A stretch of DNA of 64,000 nucleotides from Brucellaceae bacterium (lineage in GTDB: Bacteria > Pseudomonadota > Alphaproteobacteria > Rhizobiales > Rhizobiaceae): assembly GCA_020637755.1 (NCBI GenBank), contig JACKJW010000014.1:10903-74902 (forward strand), given 5' to 3'. Under the pieces are notes generated by a model, which saw only the letters and a list, made by a program, of their open reading frames with translations, did not search any database and was not told the origin of the DNA. Each line of letters begins with the position of its first letter. Positions within the stretch are counted from its first letter, which is position 1. A program made the translations under genes and the position numbers. Of the stretch, positions 54,549 to 62,453 are shown one piece after another.

Positions 54549-55646
54549 TCAGGCAGCCGAGATGCCGATATCGCCGGGGGCGACAGACACGCTCTTGATG
54601 ACAGCGAAGACCGGCTTGCCCGGCACCAGGCCGAGCGCATCGACAGAGCGCCGGGTGACCCGCGCAAGCACGCGCCCGGCGGCGGTTTCCACCGCAACCA
54701 TGGCTCCCGGCCCCTCACCCTGCCGGATGCCGGATACGGTGCCGCCAAGAATGTTGAGCGCCGACAGGCTGGTGGGCCGGACCGTCGCCAGCATCACGTC
54801 ATGGGCGGCGATGCGCACCCGCACCGGCGTTCCCAGCGGGTGCGCGAGACTCGGCAGGAAGAGTTTCTCGCCACCCGCCGCCAGTTCCGTCAGGCCATCG
54901 GCGTGGTGGACGGCAACCGCTGCTTCCAGCACCGCACCCGCCTCGCGCGCGCCGGCGGGCAGCACGGACGGGTCGCCCAGCACCTCGGCCGCGCTGCCCT
55001 GGCGGGTCACACGGCCGTTTTCCAGCACGACAACCGTGGTCGCCAGCCGCGCCACTTCTGACGCCGAATGGCTGACATAAAGCAACGGCACGGCTGCTTC
55101 GTCGCGCAGCCGCTCGAAATAGGGCAGGATTTCCGCCTTGCGCTGGTCGTCGAGCGCCGATAGCGGCTCGTCGGCCAGAATGAGTTGCGGGGCCGACAGC
55201 AGCGCCCGGCCAATGGTGACGCGCTGCTTCTCCCCACCCGACAACAGGGCCGGCCGCCGCTCCATCAGATGGCCGATGCCGAGCATCTCGACCACATGGC
55301 CGAAATCGGCGTGTGGCCCCCTGTTTCCGGCGCGTGCGGCAAACCATTGCCCGTATTTCAGGTTCTGGCGGACCGTCAGGTGGGGAAACAGGCGGCCTTC
55401 CTGGAAGACCGTGCCGAGGCTGCGGCGATGGGGCGGCAGATTGATTCGCGCGGCGGTATCGAGCAGCGTGCGCCCGTCAACGGTGATGCGGCCGCTGGGA
55501 GGCGTCATCAACCCTGCAACAGCACGTATGATGGTGGATTTTCCGGAGCCCGAGCGCCCGAAAAGCACTGTCACGCCTGCCGGTGCCTCGAAGGCGGCAT
55601 CCAGCGAAAAGGTACCGAGCTGATGTGCGAGGCGGACCGACAGCAT
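54549..55646 (-). CDS. modC: Molybdate ABC transporter ATP-binding protein ModC
   Basis: Powers molybdate import. The 365-residue protein has Walker A GRSGSGKST at residues 30-38, the ABC signature LSGGEKQRVTIGRAL near 130, a Walker B ILADEPLSALDD and a C-terminal TOBE/MOP domain of about 65 residues that in family members binds molybdate for feedback control. ATG 55646 overlaps the modB stop (TGATG). It is the last gene of the mod operon. Confidence 0.95.
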   Translation of the reverse strand: MLSVRLAHQLGTFSLDAAFEAPAGVTVLFGRSGSGKSTIIRAVAGLMTPPSGRITVDGRTLLDTAARINLPPHRRSLGTVFQEGRLFPHLTVRQNLKYGQWFAARAGNRGPHADFGHVVEMLGIGHLMERRPALLSGGEKQRVTIGRALLSAPQLILADEPLSALDDQRKAEILPYFERLRDEAAVPLLYVSHSASEVARLATTVVVLENGRVTRQGSAAEVLGDPSVLPAGAREAGAVLEAAVAVHHADGLTELAAGGEKLFLPSLAHPLGTPVRVRIAAHDVMLATVRPTSLSALNILGGTVSGIRQGEGPGAMVAVETAAGRVLARVTRRSVDALGLVPGKPVFAVIKSVSVAPGDIGISAA

Positions 55647-56344
55647 CACGCCCCCCCAATCCTGCGAGCCACGCGGCGGGCCAGCACTTCGGAGACAAGC
55701 AGCGCGCCCATGGCGACGAGGATGGAAACGGCGACGAGGCGCGCTGCCGCGCTTTCGCCGCCCGGAATCTGGAGGAAGGCATAGATGGCCGATGGCAGTG
55801 TCTGGGTCTGCCCGGGAATGTTGGAGACGAAGGTGATGGTCGCGCCGAATTCGCCCATGGCCTTGGCGAAGGCGAGGATCGCCCCGGCGATGATGCCGGG
55901 CAGGATCATTGGCAGGGTCACGGTGAAGAAGACCCAGACCGGTGACGCGCCAAGTGTCGCGGCGGCATCCTCGAGGCTCCGGTCAACGGCCTCGATCGAC
56001 AGGCGGATCGCGCGGACCATGAGCGGGAAGGCCATGATGGCGGCTGCCAGCACCGCGCCGGTCCAGCGGAAGGCGAAAACAATGCCGAACCATTCATCCA
56101 GCCAATGCCCGATCCAGCCCTTGCGCCCGAAGGACAGCAACAGCAGGTAGCCGGTCACCACCGGCGGCAGGATGAGCGGCAGGTGCACGATGCCATTGAG
56201 CAGCGCCTTGCCGGGAAAGGTCCGGCGGGCGAGCACATGAGCCACCAGGATGCCAGGTGGCAGGCTGGCCAGCGTGGCGACCAGCGCAACACGCAGGGAC
56301 AGGGCGACCGCGCGCCATTCGTCCGGTGTCAGCCAATCTGTCAT
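55646..56344 (-). CDS. modB: Molybdate ABC transporter permease ModB
   Basis: Membrane subunit of the molybdate importer. The 232-residue protein has about five to six transmembrane segments and the EAA-type coupling loop in EDAAATLGASPVWVFFTVTL near residue 140, preceded by LPLILPPVVTGYLLLLSFG near 55. It follows modA by 6 bp and overlaps modC. Confidence 0.95.
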   Translation of the reverse strand: MTDWLTPDEWRAVALSLRVALVATLASLPPGILVAHVLARRTFPGKALLNGIVHLPLILPPVVTGYLLLLSFGRKGWIGHWLDEWFGIVFAFRWTGAVLAAAIMAFPLMVRAIRLSIEAVDRSLEDAAATLGASPVWVFFTVTLPMILPGIIAGAILAFAKAMGEFGATITFVSNIPGQTQTLPSAIYAFLQIPGGESAAARLVAVSILVAMGALLVSEVLARRVARRIGGA

Positions 56345-56350
56345 GCGGCC

Positions 56351-57115
56351 TCAGTCAAGGATCGTGAACCCCTGTTTCCTGAAAGCATCATGCGCCTGCG
56401 TGCTCCCCAGTGCCTCGTAAAATTCCTTGTCGGCCGAATCGGACGCGCTGGTCAGAAGCGCAGCGGGATAGGTGACCGGCGGATGGCTTGTGGCCGGAAA
56501 GGTGGCAACCACGGTCACGGCTTGCGAGGAGGCGGCATCGGTCGCATAGACAATCCCGTAAGGCGCTTCGCCGCTGGCCACGAGGGCGAGCGCGGCGCGC
56601 ACATTGTCAGCCTGGGCCACATCAGGGGCAACCGCATCCCACTGGCCGAGGGCTGTCAGCGCCGCCTTGCCGTAAATGCCGGCCGGCACCGAATCGACCA
56701 TCGCCATGGCAAGCCTGCCGCCGGAAAGCAGGGTCTTCAGGTCAAGGCCGCTGCCGAGACCAACCGGTGCGGCATCCCGGCCATGGGCAACAAGAACCAG
56801 CCGGTTACCGAGAAGGTCGCGTCTGCGCCCCTCCGCCACAAGCCCTTCCCTTTCGACCGCATCCATCCAGTCCGGACTTGCCGAGATAAAAATGTCTGCG
56901 GGCGCGCCCGCCATGACCTGCTTGGCGAGTTGGCCGGACCCGGCATAGGAAATGGTGACCGTATGGCCGGTTTCTGCCTGCCAAAGCGCTGCGAAATCAT
57001 CCAGCCCGGTCTTCAGCGATGCGGCGGCAAACACCACGACCTCCGCGGCCTGGGCCACAGGAGGACTGCACAGGCACAGGACGGTGGCCACAAGAAGTGC
57101 TTGCGAATGCCGCAT
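56351..57115 (-). CDS. modA: Molybdate-binding periplasmic protein ModA
   Basis: Binds molybdate (and often tungstate) in the periplasm. The 254-residue precursor has a signal peptide ending near PPVAQAA (about residue 23), then VVVFAAASLKTGLDDFAALW, the YAGSGQLAKQVMAGAPADIF motif with oxyanion-binding Ser residues, and a C-terminal FYEALGSTQAHDAFRKQGF ending. The modE-like gene lies 71 bp upstream on the same strand, with an inverted repeat between them. Confidence 0.95.
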   Translation of the reverse strand: MRHSQALLVATVLCLCSPPVAQAAEVVVFAAASLKTGLDDFAALWQAETGHTVTISYAGSGQLAKQVMAGAPADIFISASPDWMDAVEREGLVAEGRRRDLLGNRLVLVAHGRDAAPVGLGSGLDLKTLLSGGRLAMAMVDSVPAGIYGKAALTALGQWDAVAPDVAQADNVRAALALVASGEAPYGIVYATDAASSQAVTVVATFPATSHPPVTYPAALLTSASDSADKEFYEALGSTQAHDAFRKQGFTILD

Positions 57116-57140
57116 CAGGCGGGTCTCGTCTCAGAATTTC

Positions 57141-57157
57141 GTTATGTCTGACAGAAC
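57141..57157. promoter_or_regulatory. Inverted repeat in the modE-like/modA gap (candidate Mo-box)
   Basis: GTTATGT-CTG-ACAGAAC is an inverted repeat with 6 of 7 matching bases, about 26 bp upstream of modA. The left arm, with its preceding C, reads CGTTAT, like the half-site of known ModE operators (CGTTAT..ATAACG). It is a candidate operator for the adjacent regulator. Confidence 0.45.
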
Positions 57158-57186
57158 ATATTGGGCGCCACGCTGCCCGGCAACCG

Positions 57187-57561
57187 TTATTTTCCGCCGG
57201 ACATATCCTTCAGCATGGCGCTGATGGCGCGGATGCGGTGGGCGCCAGCTTCGGCGGTAATTTCCTCAAGCTTGCGGTAATGGGCGAGCACCGTCTCGCC
57301 GGCCTCGGTCAGACGCGCACCGCCACCTGCCGGGCCGCCGCGCGTGCTGTCAACCAGCGGATCACGGAATGCTGCGTTCATCTCCTCCACCAGCGACCAG
57401 GCCCGCTTGTAGCTCATCGACATGGCGCGCCCGGCCGCCGCGATCGATCCGGTCTCGCGGATGCTTTCGAGCAGATCGGCCTTGCCCGGCCCCAGCATGG
57501 CGTCTTCCCCGAAGAGGATGCGTAGCCTGAGGCGCGATGGAGACGAAGCATGGTCTGTCAT
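57187..57561 (-). CDS. ModE-like winged-helix regulator lacking molbindin domains
   Basis: A 124-residue DNA-binding protein matching only the N-terminal domain of ModE: LLESIRETGSIAAAGRAMSM and SYKRAWSLVEEMN form the HTH, followed by the wing with TRGGPAGGGARLTEAGE and a C-terminal dimerisation helix. The two molbindin (MOP) domains of E. coli ModE (262 residues) are absent, so it cannot bind molybdate in the same way. Start MTDHASSP at 57561. It is upstream of modABC in the same direction and is the last chromosomal gene before the accessory region. Confidence 0.82.
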   Translation of the reverse strand: MTDHASSPSRLRLRILFGEDAMLGPGKADLLESIRETGSIAAAGRAMSMSYKRAWSLVEEMNAAFRDPLVDSTRGGPAGGGARLTEAGETVLAHYRKLEEITAEAGAHRIRAISAMLKDMSGGK

Positions 57562-57598
57562 GGGCCGACCATGCCAGAAGGGTTTGACGGGACGCAAG

Positions 57599-57658
57599 CC
57601 AACAAAAAAGCCGCTGTTTTGGGGGCGCTGATTTGGTCCAGGTCGCGGGGGCAGGATT
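57599..57658 (-). pseudogene. Degenerate tRNA 3'-end and terminator remnant
   Basis: On the reverse strand this reads AATCCTGCCCCCGC, the T-stem and acceptor part of tRNA-fMet, then a disturbed 3' end, then GCGGC followed by a T-run and GTTGG. Two blocks, 16 bp (57599-57614) and 14 bp (57645-57658), are identical to the intact tRNA-fMet fragment and terminator at 58963-59017. It looks like an older copy of the same site. Confidence 0.55.
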
Positions 57659-57724
57659 GGCATTTTGACCTGAGACCCAAGACTCACCCGCTTTTGCGCG
57701 GAGTCCGCTGTTTCATTTCTGGCC

Positions 57725-58564
57725 TCATGCGGCCTGCTGTTGCAATGCCATTTTCATGGCGAATTCGCTGGGCGTGAGATTGCCGAGTGATGAATGCGGT
57801 CTGTTTCGGTTGTAGTCCTCCTTCCATGCTGTGATTTGGGATCGGGCTTCGGAGAGTGACGAGAACAACGTCTCGTTCAGGCATTCGTCCCTGAAGCTGC
57901 CATTGAAGCTTTCCACGATGCCGTTCTGCATTGGTTTGCCGGGCGCGATGTAATGCCAGTCGATACCGGTCTCCTGGCACCATTTGAGAACGGCCATGCT
58001 TGTCAGTTCCGAGCCATTGTCGGAAACGACTGTGACCGGCTTGCCGCGCAGCCGGATCAGGGCATCAAGCTCACGGGTAACCCGCAGGCCGGACAGCGAT
58101 GTGTCTGCCACCAGCGCCAGGCATTCCCGGCTGTAGTCATCGACCACGGCCAGAACCCTGAAGCGGCGTCCGTTGGTGAAGGCGTCCGCCACGAAGTCCA
58201 GGCTCCACCTCTCGTTTGTCCTGCCAGGGAGCACCATCGGTCTTCTGGTGCCGAGAGCCCGCTTCCGGCCGCCACGCTTGCGAACCTGCAGCTTCTCCTC
58301 GCGGTAAAGGCGTCTCAGCTTCTTTTGGTTCATGTTAATGCCCTGCCGTTCCAGCATCAGATGGATGCGCCGATAGCCAAAACGCCGGCGTTCACCGGCG
58401 ATCTTCTTCATCGCGTCACGCAGATCCACGTCATCCGGCCGGATGCTCCGGTATCGAACGCTTGACCGGTCGATCTTCAGAACCTCGCACGCCCGACGTT
58501 GGCTCACGCCGTGCGCCGTGCACAGGTGAGCCGCTGCCTCCCGCTTTGCGCCGGGCGTCACCAT
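57725..58564 (-). CDS. IS3-family transposase OrfB (DDE integrase core)
   Basis: A 279-residue catalytic part of the transposase. An HTH_21 region (RRFGYRRIHLMLERQG) precedes the rve integrase core. The DDE triad is visible: D in RWSLDFVADAF, D in VVSDNGSELTS and E in GIVESFNGSFRDEC. The frame begins MVTPGAKREA, exactly where a -1 shift from OrfA would enter, so an OrfAB fusion is expected. An independent ATG at 58564 is also present. Confidence 0.93.
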   Translation of the reverse strand: MVTPGAKREAAAHLCTAHGVSQRRACEVLKIDRSSVRYRSIRPDDVDLRDAMKKIAGERRRFGYRRIHLMLERQGINMNQKKLRRLYREEKLQVRKRGGRKRALGTRRPMVLPGRTNERWSLDFVADAFTNGRRFRVLAVVDDYSRECLALVADTSLSGLRVTRELDALIRLRGKPVTVVSDNGSELTSMAVLKWCQETGIDWHYIAPGKPMQNGIVESFNGSFRDECLNETLFSSLSEARSQITAWKEDYNRNRPHSSLGNLTPSEFAMKMALQQQAA

Positions 58565-58824
58565 TTTTTTGATGCGACATCCTTCAGCATGGCGTTGTCG
58601 AGCATGGCTTCCGCCAACAGCTTCTTCAGCTTGGCATTCTCATCTTCCAGGGCCTTCAGCTTGCGGGCATCCGAAACGTCCATGCCGCCAAACTTGGCCT
58701 TGTACTTGTAGAAGGTTGCTTCCGAGATGCCGTGCTTGCGGCAGACATCCGCCGTCTTCATCCCGGCTTCCTGCTCGCGCAGAATGCCGATGATCTGTTC
58801 TTCCGTGAACCGTGATCGCTTCAT
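58558..58824 (-). CDS. IS3-family transposase OrfA (HTH)
   Basis: An 88-residue HTH_Tnp_1 protein that binds the element ends: FTEEQIIGILREQEAGMKTA and CRKHGISEATFYKYKAKFGG form the HTH, followed by a leucine-zipper-like segment. It ends ASKKW at a run of seven A (58564-58570 on the plus strand as T), an A AAA AAA slippery site for programmed -1 frameshifting into OrfB, which overlaps it by 7 bp. Confidence 0.93.
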   Translation of the reverse strand: MKRSRFTEEQIIGILREQEAGMKTADVCRKHGISEATFYKYKAKFGGMDVSDARKLKALEDENAKLKKLLAEAMLDNAMLKDVASKKW

Positions 58825-58967
58825 GTTGTCCGTCTCCTGGTCGGACGGACTCTACACAAATCTGGAGGAGCTTCAGGGGCTCAGGTCAATTCACTTGATC
58901 CCGCTTCGCCGGATTTCACCGGCTTGAGGGCCGCTGATGAGGCTCTCGTTCTGGACCCGTTACCAAC

Positions 58968-58991
58968 AAAAAAGCCGCCCTTGCGGGCGGC
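58968..58991 (-). terminator. Intrinsic terminator of the former tRNA-fMet gene
   Basis: On the reverse strand, GCCGCCC-GCAA-GGGCGGC is followed by six T, 8 bp after the CCA end of the tRNA fragment. It is a strong rho-independent terminator and marks this side as the original downstream flank of the tRNA gene. Confidence 0.85.
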
Positions 58992-58997
58992 GTTTTG

Positions 58998-59045
<48 letters not shown>

Positions 59046-59216
59046 AGATTTCCCACAATATCTAGAGCCTTGATTGTTGACGCGTTTTCCGGCGTAGTCT
59101 CCTAGAGCACTGTTTTTTCGAAGCTATCCGGCGCGACCGCCTGTCACTCGCCGCCAGCCAACGACAAAAACAGCCATATGATGTGTTGACACAGTGTTGA
59201 CATGAGGAGCGCCGAG
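59046..59216. other. Non-coding region between att scar and integrase
   Basis: This stretch has no gene. It contains three copies of TGTTGAC (59075-59081, 59184-59190, 59195-59201). The last two belong to a 9-bp direct repeat, GTGTTGACA, at 59183-59191 and 59194-59202. These may be integrase arm sites, excisionase sites or promoter elements. Together with 58889-59045 it makes up a 328-bp stretch free of coding sequence. Confidence 0.4.
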
Positions 59217-60524
59217 ATGCCGGAGAAACTGACCGAAGCCGCCGCCCGGAAGGCCCTGCCGCCGGTGCGCGGGCAGAGCATGATGTGGGACGCGGAGGTG
59301 AAGGGGTTCGCCCTGCGGGTGACGCCAGGCGGGGCCAAGTCCTTCGTCCTGGATTACCGCGCGGAGGGGCGGCAGCGCCGGATCACCATCGGCGCCTGGC
59401 CCGACTGGACCGTGGCCGCCGCGCGCCAGACCGCGAAGGACATGAAGCGCGAGGTCGATCTCGGTCACGATCCGATGGGCGAGCGGCAGGCGCAGCGCGA
59501 GGCGCCGACGGTGCAGGAGATGTGGGAACGCTATGCCCGCGAGCACCTGCCCAAGAAGGCCGAGCGCAGTCAGGCCGACGAGCGCATCATGTGGGAGAAG
59601 ATCATCTTGCCCCGCTTCGGCAAGATGAAGGTCGCGCAAATCACCCATGACGATGTCGATGCGCTCCACCGCGACATCACCGAAATCCGCGGCACGCCGG
59701 TTCGCGCCAACCGCACCGTCGAGGTGCTGCGTAAGGCGTTCAATCTCGCGATCCGCTGGAAATGGCGCGACGACAATCCCGCCTCGGGCGTGCGCCGGAA
59801 TCAGGAGGAAAAGCGGAACCGCTACCTGAACCGCACCGAGATCGCCGCACTGGCGCAGGCGCTGAACGAGCATTCCGAGCCCATGTCCGCGAACGCGATC
59901 AAGCTGCTGATGCTGACGGGCGCGCGGCGCGGCGAGGTGCTGGGCGCGACATGGGAGATGTTCGACCTCGAGAACGGCGTCTGGACCAAGCCCTCGGCGC
60001 ACACCAAGCAGCGCAAGCTGCACCGCGTCCCGCTCTCGGGCCCGGCCGTACAGCTGCTGGTCGAGATGAAGGCCGCCGCCAAGGCGAAGGCCGAGGCCGA
60101 AGGCGCGCCGCCCAGCCCCTACGTCTTCCCCGGCCCGACCGGGAAACCGCTCACCGAGATCAAGCGGACGTGGGTCTCCGTCTGCCGCAGAGCCGGGCTC
60201 GGCGCGGAGGTGCCGGTGCTGGACACGAAGGGCAAGCCGGTCCTCGACCGCAAGGGCGAGCCGAAGACCGAGTTCAAGCCGAATGTCCGGCTCCATGACA
60301 TCCGCCATTCCTTCGCCAGCATCCTCGTGTCCGCGGGCGCGTCGCTCCCCTTGATCGGCCAGATGCTTGGCCATACGCAGGTCCAGACCACCCAGCGATA
60401 CGCCCATCTGTTCGACGATCCGCTGCGCAAGGCCGCCGAGACGGTGGGCGCCTTCGTGTTGCAGACTCCCGCGGAACAAATCATAAACAACGAAAACGCG
60501 GAGGCCGACGATGCCCGTTCTTGA
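59217..60524 (+). CDS. Tyrosine recombinase / integrase (DUF4102 type)
   Basis: A 435-residue site-specific recombinase. It has an N-terminal DUF4102 arm-binding domain (GFALRVTPGGAKSFVLDYRA), a SAM-like core-binding domain (residues about 95-180) and a C-terminal catalytic domain with Arg in LTGARRGEVLG, Lys in KQRKLHRVPL, HxxR in LHDIRHSFAS, His in MLGHTQ and the nucleophile in TTQRYAH. Start ATG 59217 has GGAG 8 bp upstream; the in-frame ATG at 59202 lacks a ribosome site. A charged insertion with a tandem repeat (VLDTKGKP, VLDRKGEP) precedes the HxxR motif. The next gene overlaps it by 14 bp. Confidence 0.93.
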   Translation: MPEKLTEAAARKALPPVRGQSMMWDAEVKGFALRVTPGGAKSFVLDYRAEGRQRRITIGAWPDWTVAAARQTAKDMKREVDLGHDPMGERQAQREAPTVQEMWERYAREHLPKKAERSQADERIMWEKIILPRFGKMKVAQITHDDVDALHRDITEIRGTPVRANRTVEVLRKAFNLAIRWKWRDDNPASGVRRNQEEKRNRYLNRTEIAALAQALNEHSEPMSANAIKLLMLTGARRGEVLGATWEMFDLENGVWTKPSAHTKQRKLHRVPLSGPAVQLLVEMKAAAKAKAEAEGAPPSPYVFPGPTGKPLTEIKRTWVSVCRRAGLGAEVPVLDTKGKPVLDRKGEPKTEFKPNVRLHDIRHSFASILVSAGASLPLIGQMLGHTQVQTTQRYAHLFDDPLRKAAETVGAFVLQTPAEQIINNENAEADDARS

Positions 60525-61368
60525 CTATGGACACCTGCTGGCGCCCGGCGGCCTCTACCGCGCGCAGATCGCCGTTCGCACCGTCATGGCGTGGCCGGAT
60601 CCAGAGGACGAGCAGGCGCGCCGCGAATACGTCGCCACCGTCATGTCGATGCACCTCGCCGACCTGAAGGCGAAGCGCGACGCGCTTCCCGATCCGCTGG
60701 CGGCCGAGGGATGGGAGGAAACGATCCTGGCCATCGAACAGCATGAGGCGTGGATGGCATCGCAAGACGAGGTGGAGGCGTGGTTCGATGAGGCCGGAGG
60801 CCATGCGACCGTCAGCATGGCGCCCGGTTTCCGGTTCTTCGAGACGGACATTGAAAAGCGGGTCGGCGCGTGGTTCGCAGCCGGTCTCATCCTCGCACTC
60901 GTGCGGCGGATGGCGGCTCACCACTCCGATCTGCCGGGCGGGGCCAGCGTCAACAAGGCCGTGTTCATCCTCGAACGGGTGAAGCTGCCCAACGTGCCGC
61001 GCAACAGCCACGACCTGCGCAAGGCTTGGAAGACCTACAAGCCCGTCGCCCATTTCTGCGCCGTGCTGTTCGACTGGTTCACCATCGCCATGCTGCACAA
61101 CGACACGCCCGAGGAGGTCGGGCGCGCGATGGAAGAGGAGCTGAACGAGAGTTTCATGATGTTCCTGTCGCAGGCGGAAGCCTACCTCGAGTTCGGTTTG
61201 TCCTATCAGCCGCCCCGCACCAAAGGGCAGACCCTGCTGGATCCGAAGGAAACGTGGATCCTGCCGCAGTACCGGCCATGGCCCGAGGCGATGAGCACGC
61301 CGCAGCCCCTTACGGGCGATCTCCTTGCGGCCGCGCTGGAATACAAGGCGCCGATCCCCAGTGTCTGA
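60511..61368 (+). CDS. Unknown 285-residue protein coupled to the integrase
   Basis: I do not recognise this protein. It starts MPVLDYGHLLAPGGLYRAQI, has a GGAGG site 6 bp before the ATG and overlaps the integrase end by 14 bp, so it is probably translated with it. It is mostly helical and charged, with a hydrophobic stretch GAWFAAGLILALVRRMAAHH near residue 120 that is too short and interrupted to be a sure membrane span. It has no signal peptide, no cysteine cluster and no nucleotide-binding motif. A hairpin follows its stop. Roles in element regulation, maintenance or defence are all open. Confidence 0.75.
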   Translation: MPVLDYGHLLAPGGLYRAQIAVRTVMAWPDPEDEQARREYVATVMSMHLADLKAKRDALPDPLAAEGWEETILAIEQHEAWMASQDEVEAWFDEAGGHATVSMAPGFRFFETDIEKRVGAWFAAGLILALVRRMAAHHSDLPGGASVNKAVFILERVKLPNVPRNSHDLRKAWKTYKPVAHFCAVLFDWFTIAMLHNDTPEEVGRAMEEELNESFMMFLSQAEAYLEFGLSYQPPRTKGQTLLDPKETWILPQYRPWPEAMSTPQPLTGDLLAAALEYKAPIPSV

Positions 61369-61373
61369 CTACT

Positions 61374-61388
61374 GAGCCGAAGCGGCTC
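61374..61388 (+). terminator. Hairpin after the unknown integrase-linked gene
   Basis: GAGCCG-AAG-CGGCTC is a perfect 6-bp stem with a 3-nt loop, 5 bp past the stop. No T-run follows. It may separate the integrase unit from the HTH-primase operon, which begins after 122 bp with its own ribosome site (AAGGAG). Confidence 0.3.
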
Positions 61389-61490
61389 ACTAGATAACGC
61401 TCCCCCCTCACCAATAACGGACCATCGGGAACGTCGGCATCTCTCGGGCATCGGCGGCGCGTTGCGTCGCCTGGCACGAAGGAGACGCCG

Positions 61491-61772
61491 ATGACCCAGC
61501 CCATTGCATCCGGAGGCGCCGAGAGGGCCGCCTCCGTCGCCCCACCCACCGATTTCCTCGACGGCTTCATCTCGGAGGAGGAATACGCGGCCCGCCGCAG
61601 GGTGTCGCTGCGCACCTGTCAGCGCGACCGCCAACTGCGCCAGTCCCCGCCCTTCGTCGTGATCGGCCGCCGCGTCTATTACCGCATCGAGGCGGTGCGT
61701 GACTGGCTGCTCGCTCGCGAACAGGAGGCCTCCCGCAAGCCGAGCGCCCCGCGCGCCGGGAGGGGCCGATGA
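61491..61772 (+). CDS. Excisionase-like helix-turn-helix protein
   Basis: A 93-residue small DNA-binding protein. After a disordered N-terminus, residues about 24-78 look like a MerR/AlpA-type winged helix: ISEEEYAARRRVSLRTCQRD forms the HTH and VVIGRRVYYRIEAVRDWLL the wing and last helix. Such proteins act as recombination directionality factors or regulators in P4-like elements. GGAG lies 6 bp ahead of the ATG. Its stop overlaps the next start by 4 bp (ATGA). Confidence 0.7.
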   Translation: MTQPIASGGAERAASVAPPTDFLDGFISEEEYAARRRVSLRTCQRDRQLRQSPPFVVIGRRVYYRIEAVRDWLLAREQEASRKPSAPRAGRGR

Positions 61773-61993
61773 CCGCGCCCGCCACGCTCGCGCCCGACAT
61801 GATGGTGGGCGCCGCCGAGATCGCCCGCTTCCTCTTCGACTCCGACGAGTTCCGGTTCCAGCGCCGCGTCTACTACCTCTGCACCCGCTCGAAGCGCCCG
61901 CTGCCGCATTTCCGGCTGGGCAGCCGCATCGCCACGCGCCGCTCTACGCTGATGGACTGGATCGCCCTGCAGGAGGGCTTCGCCAATGCCTGA
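61769..61993 (+). CDS. Second small winged-helix (AlpA-like) DNA-binding protein
   Basis: A 74-residue protein with an HTH-like start (MMVGAAEIARFLFDSDEFRF) and a wing-like end (LPHFRLGSRIATRRSTLMDW). Its layout matches that of the preceding excisionase-like protein, but the sequences differ clearly, so this is not a recent duplication. It overlaps the genes on both sides (4 bp and 8 bp), so it is one translation unit with the primase. Confidence 0.6.
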   Translation: MTAPATLAPDMMVGAAEIARFLFDSDEFRFQRRVYYLCTRSKRPLPHFRLGSRIATRRSTLMDWIALQEGFANA

Positions 61994-62453
61994 CACCCCC
62001 ATCCAGTTCACCGGCTCGATCCTCGAGCGGTTCGAAACCAAGGTCGCTGCGAATGCGCCGCACCTGCTGCCCATCGTCCACGCGATCCGCGATCACGGTG
62101 TCGGCTTCCTGGTGATTCCGCAGCGCGCCACCGGACTCCATCGCGGCATCAAGCTGCTGCAGCGGCCCTTCATCGTCATGGTCGGCGACGACACCGACTG
62201 CGCGCTTGGCCCCGATCAGTATGACGGAAAGGCGTTCGACCGGCTGATTGGCATGGCCGACGGCGTCGCGATCATCTCCTGCGCCCCGCCACCCGAGGCC
62301 TATTCGAGCATCGCCCTGATGGCCATGGCACAGCGCAACGGGCTGATCATCGAGACCCGGCCCGAGCAGGAGATCGCCTGGACCAACCGCGTGCAGGCGG
62401 TCTGCCCCGAAATGCCGATCCTGCTCTGCACCTTGAAGGCGCCGCGCCAATGA
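61986..62453 (+). CDS. Unknown 155-residue protein upstream of the primase
   Basis: Not recognised. The protein begins MPDTPIQFTGSILERFETKV and alternates predicted helices and strands (GVGFLVIPQRATGLHRGIKL, RPFIVMVGDDTDCALGPD, GVAIISCAPPPEAYSSIALM), which suggests an alpha/beta fold. It has no signal peptide or membrane segment. It overlaps the HTH gene by 8 bp and the primase start by 4 bp, so a role in element replication or its control is a fair guess. Confidence 0.65.
   Translation: MPDTPIQFTGSILERFETKVAANAPHLLPIVHAIRDHGVGFLVIPQRATGLHRGIKLLQRPFIVMVGDDTDCALGPDQYDGKAFDRLIGMADGVAIISCAPPPEAYSSIALMAMAQRNGLIIETRPEQEIAWTNRVQAVCPEMPILLCTLKAPRQ

Larger units (their letters stand above)
57666..58888 (-). 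mobile_element. IS3-family insertion sequence (IS407-like), 1223 bp
   Basis: The element is bounded by TGACCTGAG at both ends in inverted orientation (12 of the first 13 positions match), with TG..CA termini. It carries two overlapping transposase frames on the reverse strand. Flanking bases are ATTT on the left and ATTC on the right, so there is no perfect target duplication; one base may have changed since insertion, or a recombination may have exchanged a flank. Both frames and the DDE residues are intact, so it may be active. Confidence 0.9.
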
